A DNA stretch of 64,000 nucleotides from NCBI GenBank assembly GCA_963969495.1, contig OZ018330.1, positions 46,118,394-46,182,393 on the forward strand. Direction: 5' to 3'. This document shows, one piece after another, positions 22,990 through 34,506 of the stretch. The translations under genes were made by a program, and so were the position numbers. Numbering within the stretch: position 1 is the first letter of the stretch; every line of letters begins with the position of its first letter. The DNA is from Ceratothoa steindachneri (Eukaryota > Arthropoda > Malacostraca > Isopoda > Cymothoidae). Below the pieces are notes generated by a model. It saw only the letters and a program-made list of their open reading frames with translations. It did not search any database and was not told the DNA's origin.

Positions 22990-24330
22990 AATCAGAAAGG
23001 CCCCGTGGGGCCTCAATGGGTGCAAAGTGGCCGAAGAGAATACCACAAGAATTCCCCTGCGAGGGATCAACGGGCAGAACAAGCCCAACAGGGATAAGGT
23101 ATTTGAGCTAATGTTCGGAAAACTCAACATCGCTCTTGTGAGGCTTCTAGAGGTCCCATTTGGGTACGTCGTGATATGCGAACGTGAAAAGGACGTAGAA
23201 GCTATTACGAAAGAAGAAGCTCTGGAAATCCTAAGAATCATCGGACTACAGCATGCTATCCCTCCACAAATACAAGCTCATGGCAGTGTCATTTGCAGGA
23301 GACTCGATTGATGGATCGGACAACATGAGAGAGAAGAAATTAAAGAAGAAATCGAGCTTAGACAAAAATGGGCTAAAGTCGCAGATATTATCAAATTTAA
23401 GAACAGGCGGGACAACAGCGACTACACCCATGTATTTAAGGTTGTCTTCGCAGAAATATCGATGGTCCAAAAAGCGAAAGAACAAGGCCTGTTTATGTTC
23501 AACGCCAAGGTGAGTGGAGACCAGATAGAGCGAAAAGAATTTTTTTCAGTTCAGTTTTGCTTTCGCTGCTACAAAATGAAGCAGCACACCACCAAAGACT
23601 GTAAAGATGCCTGAGAAAACCTTCTCCAAGTGCAGCGAGAAGGAACACCACTGGAAGGACTGCCGCAACAACTACGAGAGATGCACCAACTGCGGGCAAG
23701 TCCACAGATCAATGGCTATGGCATGCCCAGTCAAAAAGGAAATAATAAACAAAAATAAAAATGACAAAAAACAGGAAGAGGTACGCAGATAAAACACTAT
23801 TTACCTACAGGTAGCTAAAAAAGTGTACAGCGAAGCAGAAATGAAGAAAACATATTTAAAGATAGAGAACAAAGAGTTGAACAAAGGTTGAGAACAAAGG
23901 TTAAGTTCTTTTGCTTCGCAAAAGAACTCAACCAAATGCTGGCCAAAAAACGTAATGAGCAAAATGTGGTTGCCGGATAAGCCTCCATCAGGAGACATCC
24001 TCCAGCTGCAAATGGTTTATAATAGTGCAAATGAGATGGACACCAACAAGAAAGAAATAAAAAAAACCCCAGGAACCTAAAGCTGCTACAGCAAAACCTA
24101 CACAGGCTCAACTAAATAGAAAACTCACGAAGAGAAGCGAAACGGTGGAACTGGCATCAACAGAATCCACTGACTCCTCGGACTCTTTTGACTCAGAAGA
24201 CCCTAAAAACAAGAAAAGCAAAAAAAGGGAAGAAAACCAAAAACCGCTCGACGCAGATAGGATTAATATCACCATTTATGCGTCCGTGAAATTCCCCTTC
24301 CCTGAAAATATGGACGAAACAAAATTCTAA
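22990..24330 (+). pseudogene. LINE ORF1 (Gag-like, zinc knuckles)
   Basis: This is the nucleic-acid-binding ORF1 protein of a jockey-like LINE. It reads through GLNGCKVAEENTTRIPLRGI and VRLLEVPFGYVVICEREKD (RRM-like fold region of such proteins, inferred). Three CCHC-type knuckles follow in series: CFRCYKMKQHTTKDC, KCSEKEHHWKDC and CTNCGQVHRSMAMACP (23550-23740). The last motif leads into a lysine-rich stretch KKEIINKNKNDKKQEE, a pattern common in these ORF1 proteins. An acidic/serine-rich tail (STDSSDSFDSED) lies at 24160-24200. Frameshifts occur near 23310, 23530, 23610 and 23795. The ORF2 frame begins about 240 bp downstream. Confidence 0.8.
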
Positions 24331-24571
24331 ACGGAATAAATAAGAAAATATACAAATGGGAGTATGACGCATCGATCGAGGTTGAAGTGGTTGAGGACGC
24401 CTTACTACGCCATAAATGTACTTCATACGAGGATTCGTGTGAACAGGTTTCCAACACAGAATTTCAAAAAAGAGGAAAGGAAGAAAAGAAACTTCAACCA
24501 GAATCACCGGTAGAGAAAGACCAGCATAGAGAACGTGAACAATATATTAAGGACTCTGACATTCAACGTAA

Positions 24572-27145
24572 ATGGATGGGAGGGGAAAGCAACGGAATAT
24601 GATAATACTGATAACGGAGCACAGTAATGACACCACAAGGGACCAACTCAAAATACCGGGATACAGAGTTCTTATGAAGAATCACTCAGAGGAAAGGTTC
24701 AATGGAGCTGAAATAGCTATTAGAGATAACCTCACGTTCAAACGTCTCCCAGAATTAGACGAATCTTTTGTGGCGATACAACTTCCCACATTGGTGGGGA
24801 ACCTCACGATAGCTGCAGCTTATCAACCCCCTCGCCGAGCCTATCTAGCCGTCACAAACTTCTGCACACTTTTCGGGCACCGGAGAATGGCATTCCTAGG
24901 GAGCGACCTTAATGCCAGATGCCGAATGTCGGACTACTATGATAGAGCCAACGAAAGAGGTCGAAACTTGGAGATGATAATGGGCAGGTAAAACATCCAG
25001 AGGATAGGGCCGGATTTCACGACCTACATCACTAGCAGATTAGCCACCAAACCTGACATTATCATGAGAAGCGGAGGCTTTCCCTTTAACTACCATAGCG
25101 GGCCTGGCCCAACAACTCCCAGCGACCACATTGCGATATTAATAACAATTTCATTCCAGCCTATCCAGCTGCCAGTCACACCACGTAAGAAAAACGACGC
25201 TACCGACTAGGACCGTTACAAGACTCTTCTCCGACCTGAGTGAGGCTACATTGGAGGAGATCGACGATGAACTAGAAAAAGTAACGACTTCTATCATCGA
25301 AGCTGACCGCGAGTGTGTTTCAAAAAATGGATAAAAAACGCTACCTCAGCCCAGATGAACAGAGGATATGAAGAGAATCGCACATGTACATAGATAAGTG
25401 TACGAGGAGATTAGAGGGGAAGTCCAAGCTGGGAAAGAAGCGCGTTACTACGCCAAGCTAGGCTTTGAACTAAAGCATGCAATAAACATCCAACAGGTTG
25501 AGACCTGGGACAGCCTTATAGCCAGAGTAAACAGTGAGCTGACCCAGCCAAATTCTGTCAGAAAATCAGGCAACTGAAAGGTTTGCAAAGAAAGGTAAAG
25601 GCTCGGATCAAAGAGGACAGGAAGTATATAGAGAACCCGGCGGTTGTGGAGAGAAGATTCAGAGCATACTGGGAAAAAGTCTTTTCTCTCACCGAATAAG
25701 ACAACGAAGAGTTCGCCCAGGAATTCGAGGGGCTCTGATTGACGATCTGCTTTAGATAATATACCGCACGCCTCTACACAACCACGCGGACATGGGAAGA
25801 GAGATGGTTGACCATGGTCGCCCAATAACAACAGAGGACGTCATGGCAACTGTGAAATCCTTCAACCGAAAAACACCAGGCTGGACGGGCTTTATCAAAA
25901 GCAATCTGGAAAATGCCCCACAGCAGATTATTCAGGGAATCACCAACATCTTTAACGCTTACCTGAACACGGGCTACTTTTCCGACGGTCTAAAGGTGGC
26001 CAAAATCCTCTTTATACCCAAGGCTGGTAAGCCCCAAGATCAACTGGTGAATTACAGGCCAATCTCTTTTTTCGAGTTCGTGGGTAAAATCTACGAAAAA
26101 ATCCTAGCAAATCAGCTTCAAGGCCAACTAGCCGAACTGGGAGCTTACAACTCCCTGCAGCACGGGTTCCGAAAGGAGCGAGGAACAAAACTGCCATCGC
26201 CCTCCTAACGGAGAAAATAGCCCACTGCAAAGCAGAGTGGAAATACGTAGATGTGGTGCTCTGCGATGTACAAAAGGCCTTCGATAAGGTTTGGCTGATG
26301 GTTTCCAATTTAATATCTTAAACTTTCAGCTGAACTCACTCCTGGAAAGGGTCTTCTGTGACTATGTTATCAAGAGAATAGCCCACATCTTCATTGAGGG
26401 CTTTCCAGGACCCAAATTCGAACTAATGGCGGGAGATCCACAAGGCAGCTGTCTGAGTCCATTGCTGTACCTCGTGTACACAATAGACCTCCCTGCTCCG
26501 GTGTGGGACGGCACGATGTATATGCAATTTAAAGATGAAATCACACAAATAGTCCCCAGCTCCTAGAGGAACGCCTGAGTTCAAGCAGGAGATACAGCTG
26601 CCAAAATAAACAACATTAATAGATATGAAAGGAAGTGGAAAATTAAAACCATCCGCCCAAAATTCAAAATAATCCCAATGAACCGCCTGAAAATAGATGA
26701 CGCCATCGTAAACAACTACCTATACCCGTATTCGGAAGAGGTTAACGTTCTGAGTTTACAGTTCACCAAGTCTGAGTACAAAACCTACATCGACACCAGA
26801 GTCTCCCTAGCCAAAAGGCAAATTCGGAAACTATACAGGTTCCGGAACCTTAACGCACCAAACAAGGAGAAGCTACACACTGCCTTGGTACGCTCCGTCC
26901 TGGTGTACCCGGCATTGATAGCGGAGATAGCATGTTGTACTTCTCTCAGGACGATGCAGAGAGTACAAAATAAAGCCACCCTGCTGATAGCTGAAGCTAG
27001 GAGAAACGACCGTATTAGGCAAATAGACTTGCACGCAAGAGCAGGGCTAAGGCCAATAAATAAGGAAGTTCAAAGGCTAGGGAGAAAGACTTCGGAAAAG
27101 ATAGAGCAAACTGTTATACCGTGTAGAGGTAGCCCCTTAGAATAA
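24572..27145 (+). pseudogene. LINE ORF2: endonuclease and reverse transcriptase, catalytic site mutated
   Basis: ORF2 of the same LINE. The apurinic-like endonuclease part is seen as FNGAEIAIRDNLTFKRLPEL, AAAYQPPRR, FLGSDLNARC (catalytic Asp/Asn) and TTPSDHIAILITI (catalytic SDH) between 24690 and 25160. The reverse transcriptase shows NRKTPGWTGF, VAKILFIPKAGKP, VNYRPISFFEFVGKIYEKIL (26050-26110), LQHGFRKERG, QKAFDKVW and GDPQGSCLSPLLYLVYTIDLP (26430-26490). QFKDEITQIV at about 26523-26555 stands where FADDITQIV is expected, so one of the two metal-binding Asp residues is changed and the enzyme should be dead. The C-terminus (RKLYRFRNLNAPNKEKLHTA, RMQRVQNKATLL-like) runs to 27145. Many stops and frameshifts. 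Confidence 0.9.
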
Positions 27146-28098
27146 TATTATTTCCCCACCTCCTAAGAAATTACTTAGGGAGAGAAAGCGAGCCGTTACT
27201 CCCACCTCCCCTTCCGACCTCACCCTTTTTGGACTCGCTGCCAGGTCTCCGCGAAATTCCCACCGAGGCATGACGCTGAAATTGAGTCTACCTCCCGGCC
27301 GTCTCAATCTCTTCCATCACCCTCAGGGCGCGAGATTACTTTGTATGATTCGCCGTGAACCGCTTTTATGACTACCGCCGCTGGTCGCCCGTCTGGCCCG
27401 CTGATCCCTGCCTTTGACACTTCACCGCAAGGAGACGCCCGGGTTGTCACGGCCGATAACGAAGGTTAGAAAAGGTCTCAATCTCTCTCCCTGTTTTGGA
27501 GAACTCTGGGTATATATGCACCCGCTCCAGGATTACAGACAGATTTGGTTAGACGAGACTTCCCACCCAAACGGAATTCAATTCAACAAAGCTCTCTCTC
27601 TCTCGAAGTTGAGTGACGGTCGCAAGCCACGGAATAGCTGGATATCACACCCGTATCTTCGGGTCAGGGAGAAGAGTCTTGTGAGGCAACGTCAGGCTTT
27701 CTCATCCACCTTCGGATCAAGGATTGGAGAAGACGTCCTCCGAAGTTCTTCTGGTGACCCCTTAAGGACAAGAGACCCATTAGCTCGCTCAAGCCGAGTG
27801 TGGAGAAGTCATGTCCCCCCTTCCCTTTGAAGTTCGTTCGGTGACCTCTTGAGGACTTGAGGCCTGCATCTCGCAAAACAAAAGTTCGAAAAAGTAGCCC
27901 CACCCGCTGCAGGTTTGTGGTTACCGCCCGTGAGTACTCAAGGAGGTCATCAAGACATCTCCCAAGTTTCCCTCACCTTACTCTTGAGGTTCAAAAGAAC
28001 TAAATCACTCACTACCCTAAATCTCCCGTTATAACCATTCAATAACCCAAGTTATCAAATTAGTATTCGGACTTTAAGTCCGTCTTATTTATCTACCC
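27146..28098 (+). other. GC-rich tail following the LINE
   Basis: This stretch keeps the GC-rich composition of the LINE and is probably its 3' part or UTR. The open frames (27414-27830 and its antisense) have no motif I recognise. It ends at a (TA)n tract. Confidence 0.45.
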
Positions 28099-28102
28099 AT
28101 AT

Positions 28103-28164
<62 letters not shown>
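28099..28164. repeat. (TA)n microsatellite
   Basis: A TA run with one interruption, directly at the end of the LINE-derived block. Confidence 0.9.
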
Positions 28165-28166
<2 letters not shown>

Positions 28167-29954
28167 ATATTTATTGTTGTGCCTTATATTTAGTGTGCAT
28201 TGAAAATCTATTTTTGTCATTGTGTTTGTTATATTCCTTGGTCACGCAGCTGCCGCTATCTATTCTAATCGCACTCTTAGAAACAATAACAGTTGTCACC
28301 TTGCCTTGCCGACCTTAAAGCCTGTGTGCGCATATTTCCGGACACTTGGCTATACTTCGACATACCCATACTCGACAACCTCAACATTGCAATCCCGCAG
28401 AAGAAGCAACACAAAGCTACAAGGTCAGCATTATTCCCAAGTGGGAGAGGCAATAAACCCGATATATAATTAACCAAGATCGAGAAATACGAACATAAGG
28501 ACAGGAAAAAACCAAGACTTAAACCGAAAAACCAAAACCGAACAAAGAAAAGATAACGAATTAGACCACATAAATAAAATAAACAAATTAAAGGACAAAC
28601 AATAAAAAGAGGCGAAATGTCCATAAAAGTTGTAAAGAAACGATAAATAAATCAAAATATAACTAAACAAAAGAGGCAAAGAGCCCATCAATAAAAAACA
28701 ACAACAACAACAAAACCAAACCAAAAAACTAATTCAAAATAAAATAAAATTAAATAAAAGAGGCGAAGAGTCCATCAAAAGAAAACGAAATAAAAAGTAT
28801 AAACTAATTTAAGAATAAAATAAAAAATGAACAAAAGAGGCGAAGTGCCCACAAAAAGAAAGAGAAATAAAATAAAATAATAATAGACGAAAATAAAAAT
28901 AAAAGAGGCAAAATGCCCAAAAAAATAAAATTAGGCTAAATAAAGTTAGCAAAAGATAAACTTGAAAGGCTAGAAAACTACGACGGAGGAAAAAATAGAA
29001 TTAAATAAATATATTTAAAATGAAGATTCAGATCAGCTTTGCCGGTGGGAACATTGGGAACACTGGAGGCAAAAAAGGCAACAAAAAGAGGAAAAATATG
29101 GCAGTAAAACGAAGGCAATGCCCTCGCAACCAGGGTAACTAAAATTAAAAAAAAACTTCTTCACACCTACCACACATTTCACCACCTAGCTCATCACTAA
29201 TTAATAACCAACTGAACAAGTTACGATAGCAACGAGTAACCACCTTCCTCCGGCATCGGGCACGCCTGGGGGACGCTCTTCATACACACCAAGTGACTGT
29301 ATCCAAAAGACCAATCTTACAATACTGAAAGGAACTGTATACATTGGGTATTTTAACCTGTACTTTGGGTGTGGTAGTACACGGGATTGTTTTCACCCCC
29401 AGTGAGGGCACGGTCTATCGTACAATTTTTAAGGTAAACTGCAATGTACGTAGGGATGGTCTGTTAAATTGGTCTATTGGATACATGTGAACCTGATGTA
29501 ATGTGAAGGTGGTGACTCCTTTGCTATATTAACCGAATACCATTACTGCATCGAGTGCAGTTTTCCATAGTAGCTAAATAATTCTTATTTTTCCAAAGAA
29601 ATCTGTTTCATTTTATTGTAAGCCTATAAAATGAAATAAGGTTGTAGAATAAATTGGTAAGTATGAAATTGATTAAATTTTATAGGGGTGCATTGAGTCT
29701 TACTTTCAATTCAGAGTGAATGATCTCAGCTCTCAGGTCTACAGATGCAACGACTGTTGTAATAAAAGAGATTAAATAGCCTAACAGTTTTATTGTCTCG
29801 GATGCAGAAACTATGCATTGCCGAGATATTACCGAGATACAGGCGTGCAAGGGCCAACCGACCCACTCGAAGCAACCGTAAAAATTTTGCGAATTTTTAT
29901 GAGTCATGATGACAATTGTTTTTTCTCCTATATTAACCCACAATTTTCGAAGTA
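28165..29954. other. Unassigned stretch containing an A-rich minisatellite
   Basis: Between 28595 and 28930 five copies of an A-rich unit of about 70-90 bp occur, each marked by AAAAGAGGCGAARTGCCCA (starts near 28604, 28673, 28761, 28837, 28907). On the minus strand this is a T-rich block with TGGGCACTTCGCCTCTTTT, which would suit the 3' UTR of an unidentified minus-strand LINE (inference). I see nothing recognisable in 29000-29954. Confidence 0.5.
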
Positions 29955-30252
29955 CAATAAACCCTCGATATAACGAACTATATGGGGCCGGGGGTCGTTC
30001 GTTAAACCCGATGGGCGTTAAAAGCAATGGAAATAACGAACCAAGTTCGTTATGGATATATAATACGTATGTAATTACTAATAAAGTTAAGTGGACTACA
30101 CAACTGTACTGTAGGGGACATGTGACACACCAACACTTACTCAGGCTGGTCGTAACGCTTGCCTGTTAAACCCGATGGAGTTCAGCCAGGAAATTTGGTT
30201 CGTTATATCCGAAATTCATTATATTGAGGTTCGTTATATCGAGGGTTTACTG
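29955..30252. mobile_element. pogo/Tigger-type MITE
   Basis: The 298-bp element begins CAATAAACCCTCGATATAAC and ends with the inverted GTTATATCGAGGGTTTACTG, flanked by TA (29953-29954 and 30253-30254). The CAGT(A)AACCCTCGATATAACG terminus with a TA duplication is typical of pogo/Tigger elements. Internal subrepeats of TTCGTTATAT occur near both ends. There is no coding capacity. Confidence 0.85.
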
Positions 30253-30270
30253 TAATTTTCTAAAACGATT

Positions 30271-30775
30271 TTAAAATATATTTAATGATTCACTTTCCAC
30301 CACATCAGCTGGCAATCTTTTCCACTTGTCTATGACTCTATACGTGAAGAATTTTTTTCCTATAACAGTCTCGAACATACGACCCTCGAGCTTGAAACCG
30401 TTATTTCCGCGGGGATTTTTTGCTTCACTGAAGGTAAAGAAGCACCAAAAATCTAGCTTATCGTAACCTTTCAGTATTTTAAAAACTTCGATCAAATCTC
30501 CCCTTAGTCTACGCTTTTGAAGAGATGGTAATTTCAGCTGTCTCAATCTTTCTTCATACTCTAAACCGCGGAGCTCTGGAACTAATTTAGTTGCTCTTCT
30601 CTGCACCCTCTCCATCCTGTCAATATACCTGGCGCAAAAGGGTGACCAAAATTGAACGGCATATTCGAGATGGGGTCGAACCAAGGATTTATAAAGCGGG
30701 ACTATTTCGTCACGAGATTTATAATCGAAATTGCGCGAGATGAAACCTAGAACCTTATTCGCTTTCTTTGACGCA
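30271..30775 (-). pseudogene. CR1/L2-like LINE ORF2 C-terminal fragment
   Basis: The minus-strand frame is open for about 165 codons: VLGFISRNFDYKSRDEIVPL, LVRPHLEYAVQFWSP, RMERVQRRATKLVP, LRQLKLPSLQKRRLRGDLIE and KKFFTYRVIDKWKRLPADVV. This is the C-terminal region after the reverse transcriptase domain in CR1/L2/Rex-type LINEs. The same segment is present in the LINE at 43.0-44.7 kb and, degraded, at 58.6 and 59.6 kb. There are no stops in the retained portion, but the catalytic domain is absent. It abuts the pogo-type MITE. Confidence 0.88.
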
Positions 30776-32302
30776 TGGAAAACTCAAAGTTGCTCTTATT
30801 AGAATTCTGGACGTCTTGAATGGATACCTCGTAATCTGCCACGCAAAGTGCGATGTAGAGAGATTAGTATCAGCGAACGGAAAAAGAGACATTTGCAGAC
30901 ACCCTTAATACCACGCTAGTAAAAATGGGATGAAGAATATGCGGCTTCCTGAGCAACCATCCTCTTTAGAAATCTTAAATCCTCAATCTCAGTGTGGCTA
31001 ACCACACATGGGAGGGGAGGGGCAGAAACTTAAACCATGAAAAGAGAAAAACCTCAGTCCCGTAAGAGAAACTACAATGACCGAAGATGGAAAGTAGCAT
31101 TACAGGGATTGAGGCAGCAGACTTTAACTTCAAAATTTCCTCAGTAAAAAGTACCACTTACCGAGGGGAAAAGCGAACAAGACGTAGTCAATGCCTTGCA
31201 TGAAGGTACATACAAATGGGCCTTGGAGGGGAAGACGGGAGAAAGATTTTTTTATGTGGAAGCTATAAGGCTGATGGTACCGAACCAAGCAACAAATCCA
31301 CTAGAAAAACACGGAGGATAACTGAAAGGGTCCATAGTGGTCAATGTCTCCAAATTAGTAAACAGAGGAGGTATGCGTGTGAGCGTCCAAAACAACACCC
31401 AGCTCCCATGAAGCTAAAATAACCGAAGAATTAAAATAAACTCGAACACGACAAACTCTCACGGCGAGTACAACTATCCCGGCTAACTCAATCGTACATA
31501 ACAAGACTCCCAAAGAACAAGAAAATGAACAACCAACAAAGACCTCAAAAAAGTGACAGTGATAAAAAATAGAGAAAAACTACGGGGAACAAGTCGTCAC
31601 ACTAAAGTGATTTACACCAATACGAAACCCAAAGTGAAAACAATATGAAGAAACAAATTTGATACAAACAGACGAACACTGACTAGAAACAAATAAACAC
31701 GAACACGAGCAAAAATAACTCAGGCTAAAGCTCGAACACATAGTAACATAACGGCACGAATGCTACAGAAAACACTAGAATGCAACACTGAATAAATGAA
31801 TAAAAACAGAGATTAATGAGAGAAGATGAATAACAGAGAGAGTGGCAGAGAGTGGCGGCTCTCCCACTACCTATGGAGAAATTGCGCTGAGCGACTGGAT
31901 GAATCAAAGAAGAAGGACAGAGAAAGAAAAATCAGAACCGTGGTTCGGATTCTACGATAATCAGTAGGTCCAAGTAATGGAATATTCCATTCTTTGTCTT
32001 CTAAAGGGAACTTAGATTAACTTCTCTCTTACTGATTTCTATTTTGACGCATGTTTCTTCTTCTATCTCTCCACGGCACCCGCCGTTCCTTCTCCCTCTG
32101 GACCACAAAACATGGTAAAACCTGGGAGAGGAGTGCGTTAGGGATCCGAGAGGAAAAACCCGGGGGAGGGCCTGCGGGCGATACTTAGATTATACTTCTT
32201 AAAAAAACCCAACAAACTCGGCAGTGTGCTTGGTTCGATCCTCACCCCTGCACGTATATTTTTGTAATAAAAAAAAACATTTTTAAGAAAAATTATTTAG
32301 TT

Positions 32303-32363
<61 letters not shown>

Positions 32364-32741
32364 TAAATGGGTAGCATTCTTTCTTGAATGCATATTTTGT
32401 TAAAGACCATATTATATTTAACCTTAATTAATTTTCTTTGGAGGTTTACTATTTTTCTTATTGTCTTCTTTTGTTCCTATTATAGATGGTAGATTACTTC
32501 TCCTACGTTCATGTCTCTTTTTTTCAGTAACTAAGTTTGTTAAAAAACAAAATATAATCGCTGAGCTTTCGATCTATGCCATAATCTTCAGAGTGTCTTT
32601 CCTCCTTTACCGAAAAACTATGGTGGAATCGGAAGGAAATCAAAACGGTTTTTAGGGGGTATTTATTCTCCCTAGCTTGAACGTTATGTCAAGGGAAACG
32701 GGCAAATCAGGCGAGTGGAATACTTAGAGCAATTTGTATGT
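30776..32741. other. Unassigned stretch with (TA)n tract
   Basis: No recognisable coding sequence. Short purine-rich ORFs between 30970 and 31900 carry no motif. (TA)n lies at 32306-32358. A lone sequence GGTTCGATCC at 32232 resembles a tRNA B box but has no A box in place. Confidence 0.45.
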
Positions 32742-33275
32742 TCAATTCCAACTTGTAGGCTGTGTGTTCATGGTTGGCCTTTCTTCGTTGATTACAATGG
32801 CTTCTAAGATGTTCAGTCTAGATTGATTTCCCTCTTTTGTTTTTATTGTGGTATTTTCAACTAATATAGCCTTTGTAAGGCTGGTGTTATGTATGCTCTC
32901 CATATGATTTTTAGGCGCTCCGTTTTGAAGGTGCATGGTTAAACGCTTCGAAAAGGTGGTGGTTGTCGTACCAACATACTTTAAGTTATTAGGAAGCTTG
33001 CAGTCTTTATGCGGGCATTTAAGCTCATAAACTATGTTGGTAAACTTTAGTTTCAATAAAAGGTGAAATTTCGTTAGTCATATTCAAGATCAGAATTTGA
33101 ATTGAAAGTTGGACTTCCGCAAGGGGTATTTCTCAGCCCCACGCTGTACTCAATATATTAAGCGAATCTGCCATTCAATTCGTTGAAAAAAAGAAAAATA
33201 TTTTCAGAATTGGGCCACAAGCAAAGGATATCATCAATATAGCGAAACCAGATTATAGGAACAAACTTAAGTCCC
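32742..33275 (-). pseudogene. Penelope-like element fragment with GIY-YIG domain (minus strand)
   Basis: Minus strand, upstream part: IWFRYIDDILCLWPNSENIF holds the reverse transcriptase YIDD motif (33260-33200). After a damaged stretch the open frame 33056-32742 reads NIVYELKCPHKDC, YVGTTTTTFSKRLTMHLQNG and LNILEAIVINEERPTMNTQ. That is a GIY-YIG nuclease of the Neptune type, in which CxxxC precedes Y(I/V)GxTTTTLSKRLTMHL. Penelope-like elements use this nuclease to nick the target. The first Tyr pair is Y...YVG and the Arg of SKRL is kept. It meets an oppositely oriented fragment at about 33280. Confidence 0.85.
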
Positions 33276-33289
33276 TTGTACCTTCCATC

Positions 33290-33750
33290 AAATTTACCCT
33301 TGAAATACACCGCACGCCTTCTGGTTTCAAATTCTCTGTCTATCGGAAACCAACTAATTTTTTTTCTTATATTCACTTTTACTCCTCTCACCATATTAAA
33401 GTCAAAAGATCTATTTTTATTTCAATGCTTCTCCGTGCACTTCGTGAGGGTAGTCCTTAATTTTTTTACTCTGAAGTTTCCAAAATTTTTGACATCGGCC
33501 ATAAACTTTGCTATCCTTTTCATTTCCTTGATAAATGCCTTCAGTTACGTGGCTAAAAAGTCTTTTTATAGTTTTGAACCTCGCGCGCCTTTTAATAACA
33601 GGAATACTCTTATACTTCCTTTTAATCCATCCCTTGCTTCTCTCCCTCATATTTTAAAATCTCTAGGCATTTGTGTAGTATTTAACTATAATAATACTAT
33701 CTCTAAACTATTAGTCAAGAACGCCCCTTTCCCTATTGGTAATATATAGA
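33290..33750 (+). pseudogene. Penelope-like element fragment (plus strand, post-RT region)
   Basis: Plus-strand frames read GFKFSVYRKPTNFFSYIHFY (the KPT box after the reverse transcriptase palm), SIFISMLLRALREGSP, KLCYPFHFLDKCLQ, SFEPRAPFNNRNTLILPFNP and VVFNYNNTISKLLVKNAPFP. The last two form the connection between the reverse transcriptase and GIY-YIG domains. It stops at the start of the polypurine tract, so the nuclease is missing. The lineage looks closer to the element at 39 kb than to the adjacent minus-strand copy. Confidence 0.82.
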
Positions 33751-34456
33751 TGGGGAAGAGAGAGGTGGTGGAGGGGTAGAGAGATGGGGAAGGTGGTGAG
33801 AGAGGGCAGAGATTGGGAAAGAAAGAGGGGAGATATTAGGGAAGAGGATGGAGAGGGGATGGGAAGAGATTTCTTCTTTTGTTTTGGATATCCTTTTGTA
33901 AGAGGGAAGAAGGGAGAGCGGAGAGATATAAGGAAATGAGGGGAAGGATAAGAGAGGGGGAGGGGAGGATAAGGAGCTAGGGGAGAGAGAGGGGTAGGAG
34001 GATATAGGGGTAGGAGGATAAGAGAGGGGGAGGGGAGGATAAGGAGCTAGGGGAGAGAGAGGGGTAGGAGGATATAGGGCGATAGATATGTGTGAGAGAG
34101 AGATAGGGAGGGGAGGAAAAAGAAGGGGAGAGAGGGGAGGAGATAAAGGGTGGGGGTAGAGGGGGATACAAGAGGGAAGAAAGAGGGTGGGTTAGAGGGG
34201 GATACAAGAATGAAGAAAGAGGGGGAAGTAAAGGATAGGGGAAGGGAGGGAGTATGGAGAGGGGGAGAGAGAGGGAGGGAAAGGGGCTTAGCGAGAGGGT
34301 TAGAGAGATGGGGGACAGAGGGGGGAGAGATTAAGGGAGAGGGAGAGAGAGAGAGGGGGTGGAAATGGGTGAAGGAGAAGGAGATTGGGTGAGTGGGGAT
34401 AGAGTAAGAAGAGAGGTGCGGGAAAGTTAAAACATGAATTTTTTTTCCTATAAATG

Positions 34457-34487
<31 letters not shown>

Positions 34488-34506
34488 TACATCATTTTAT
34501 TATATA
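33751..34506. repeat. Polypurine tract with (CA)n end
   Basis: Nearly continuous G/A-rich sequence of about 680 bp with local duplications (for example 33950-34010 repeated at 34018-34078), then (CA)n at 34456-34482. It shares non-trivial landmarks with the polypyrimidine tract at 37.9-38.3 kb in inverted orientation, including TTTTGGATATCCTTTTGTAA and CCTATAAATGA. Long ORFs across it reflect composition only. Confidence 0.85.

Noticed and set aside
28595..28930. CRISPR-like array
   Set aside because: Repeats are imperfect, spacing varies from 70 to 90 bp, spacers are A-rich and alike, and the context is a eukaryotic repeat.
32225..32245. tRNA or tRNA-derived SINE (GGTTCGATCC resembling a B box)
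   Set aside because: No A box at the correct distance and no cloverleaf could be drawn.
33736..34478. Long ORFs on both strands of the polypurine tract (and 37761-38471)
   Set aside because: Purine-only or pyrimidine-only DNA lacks stop codons on one strand. No motif is present and the products are Ser/Pro/Leu or Gly/Arg/Glu low complexity.
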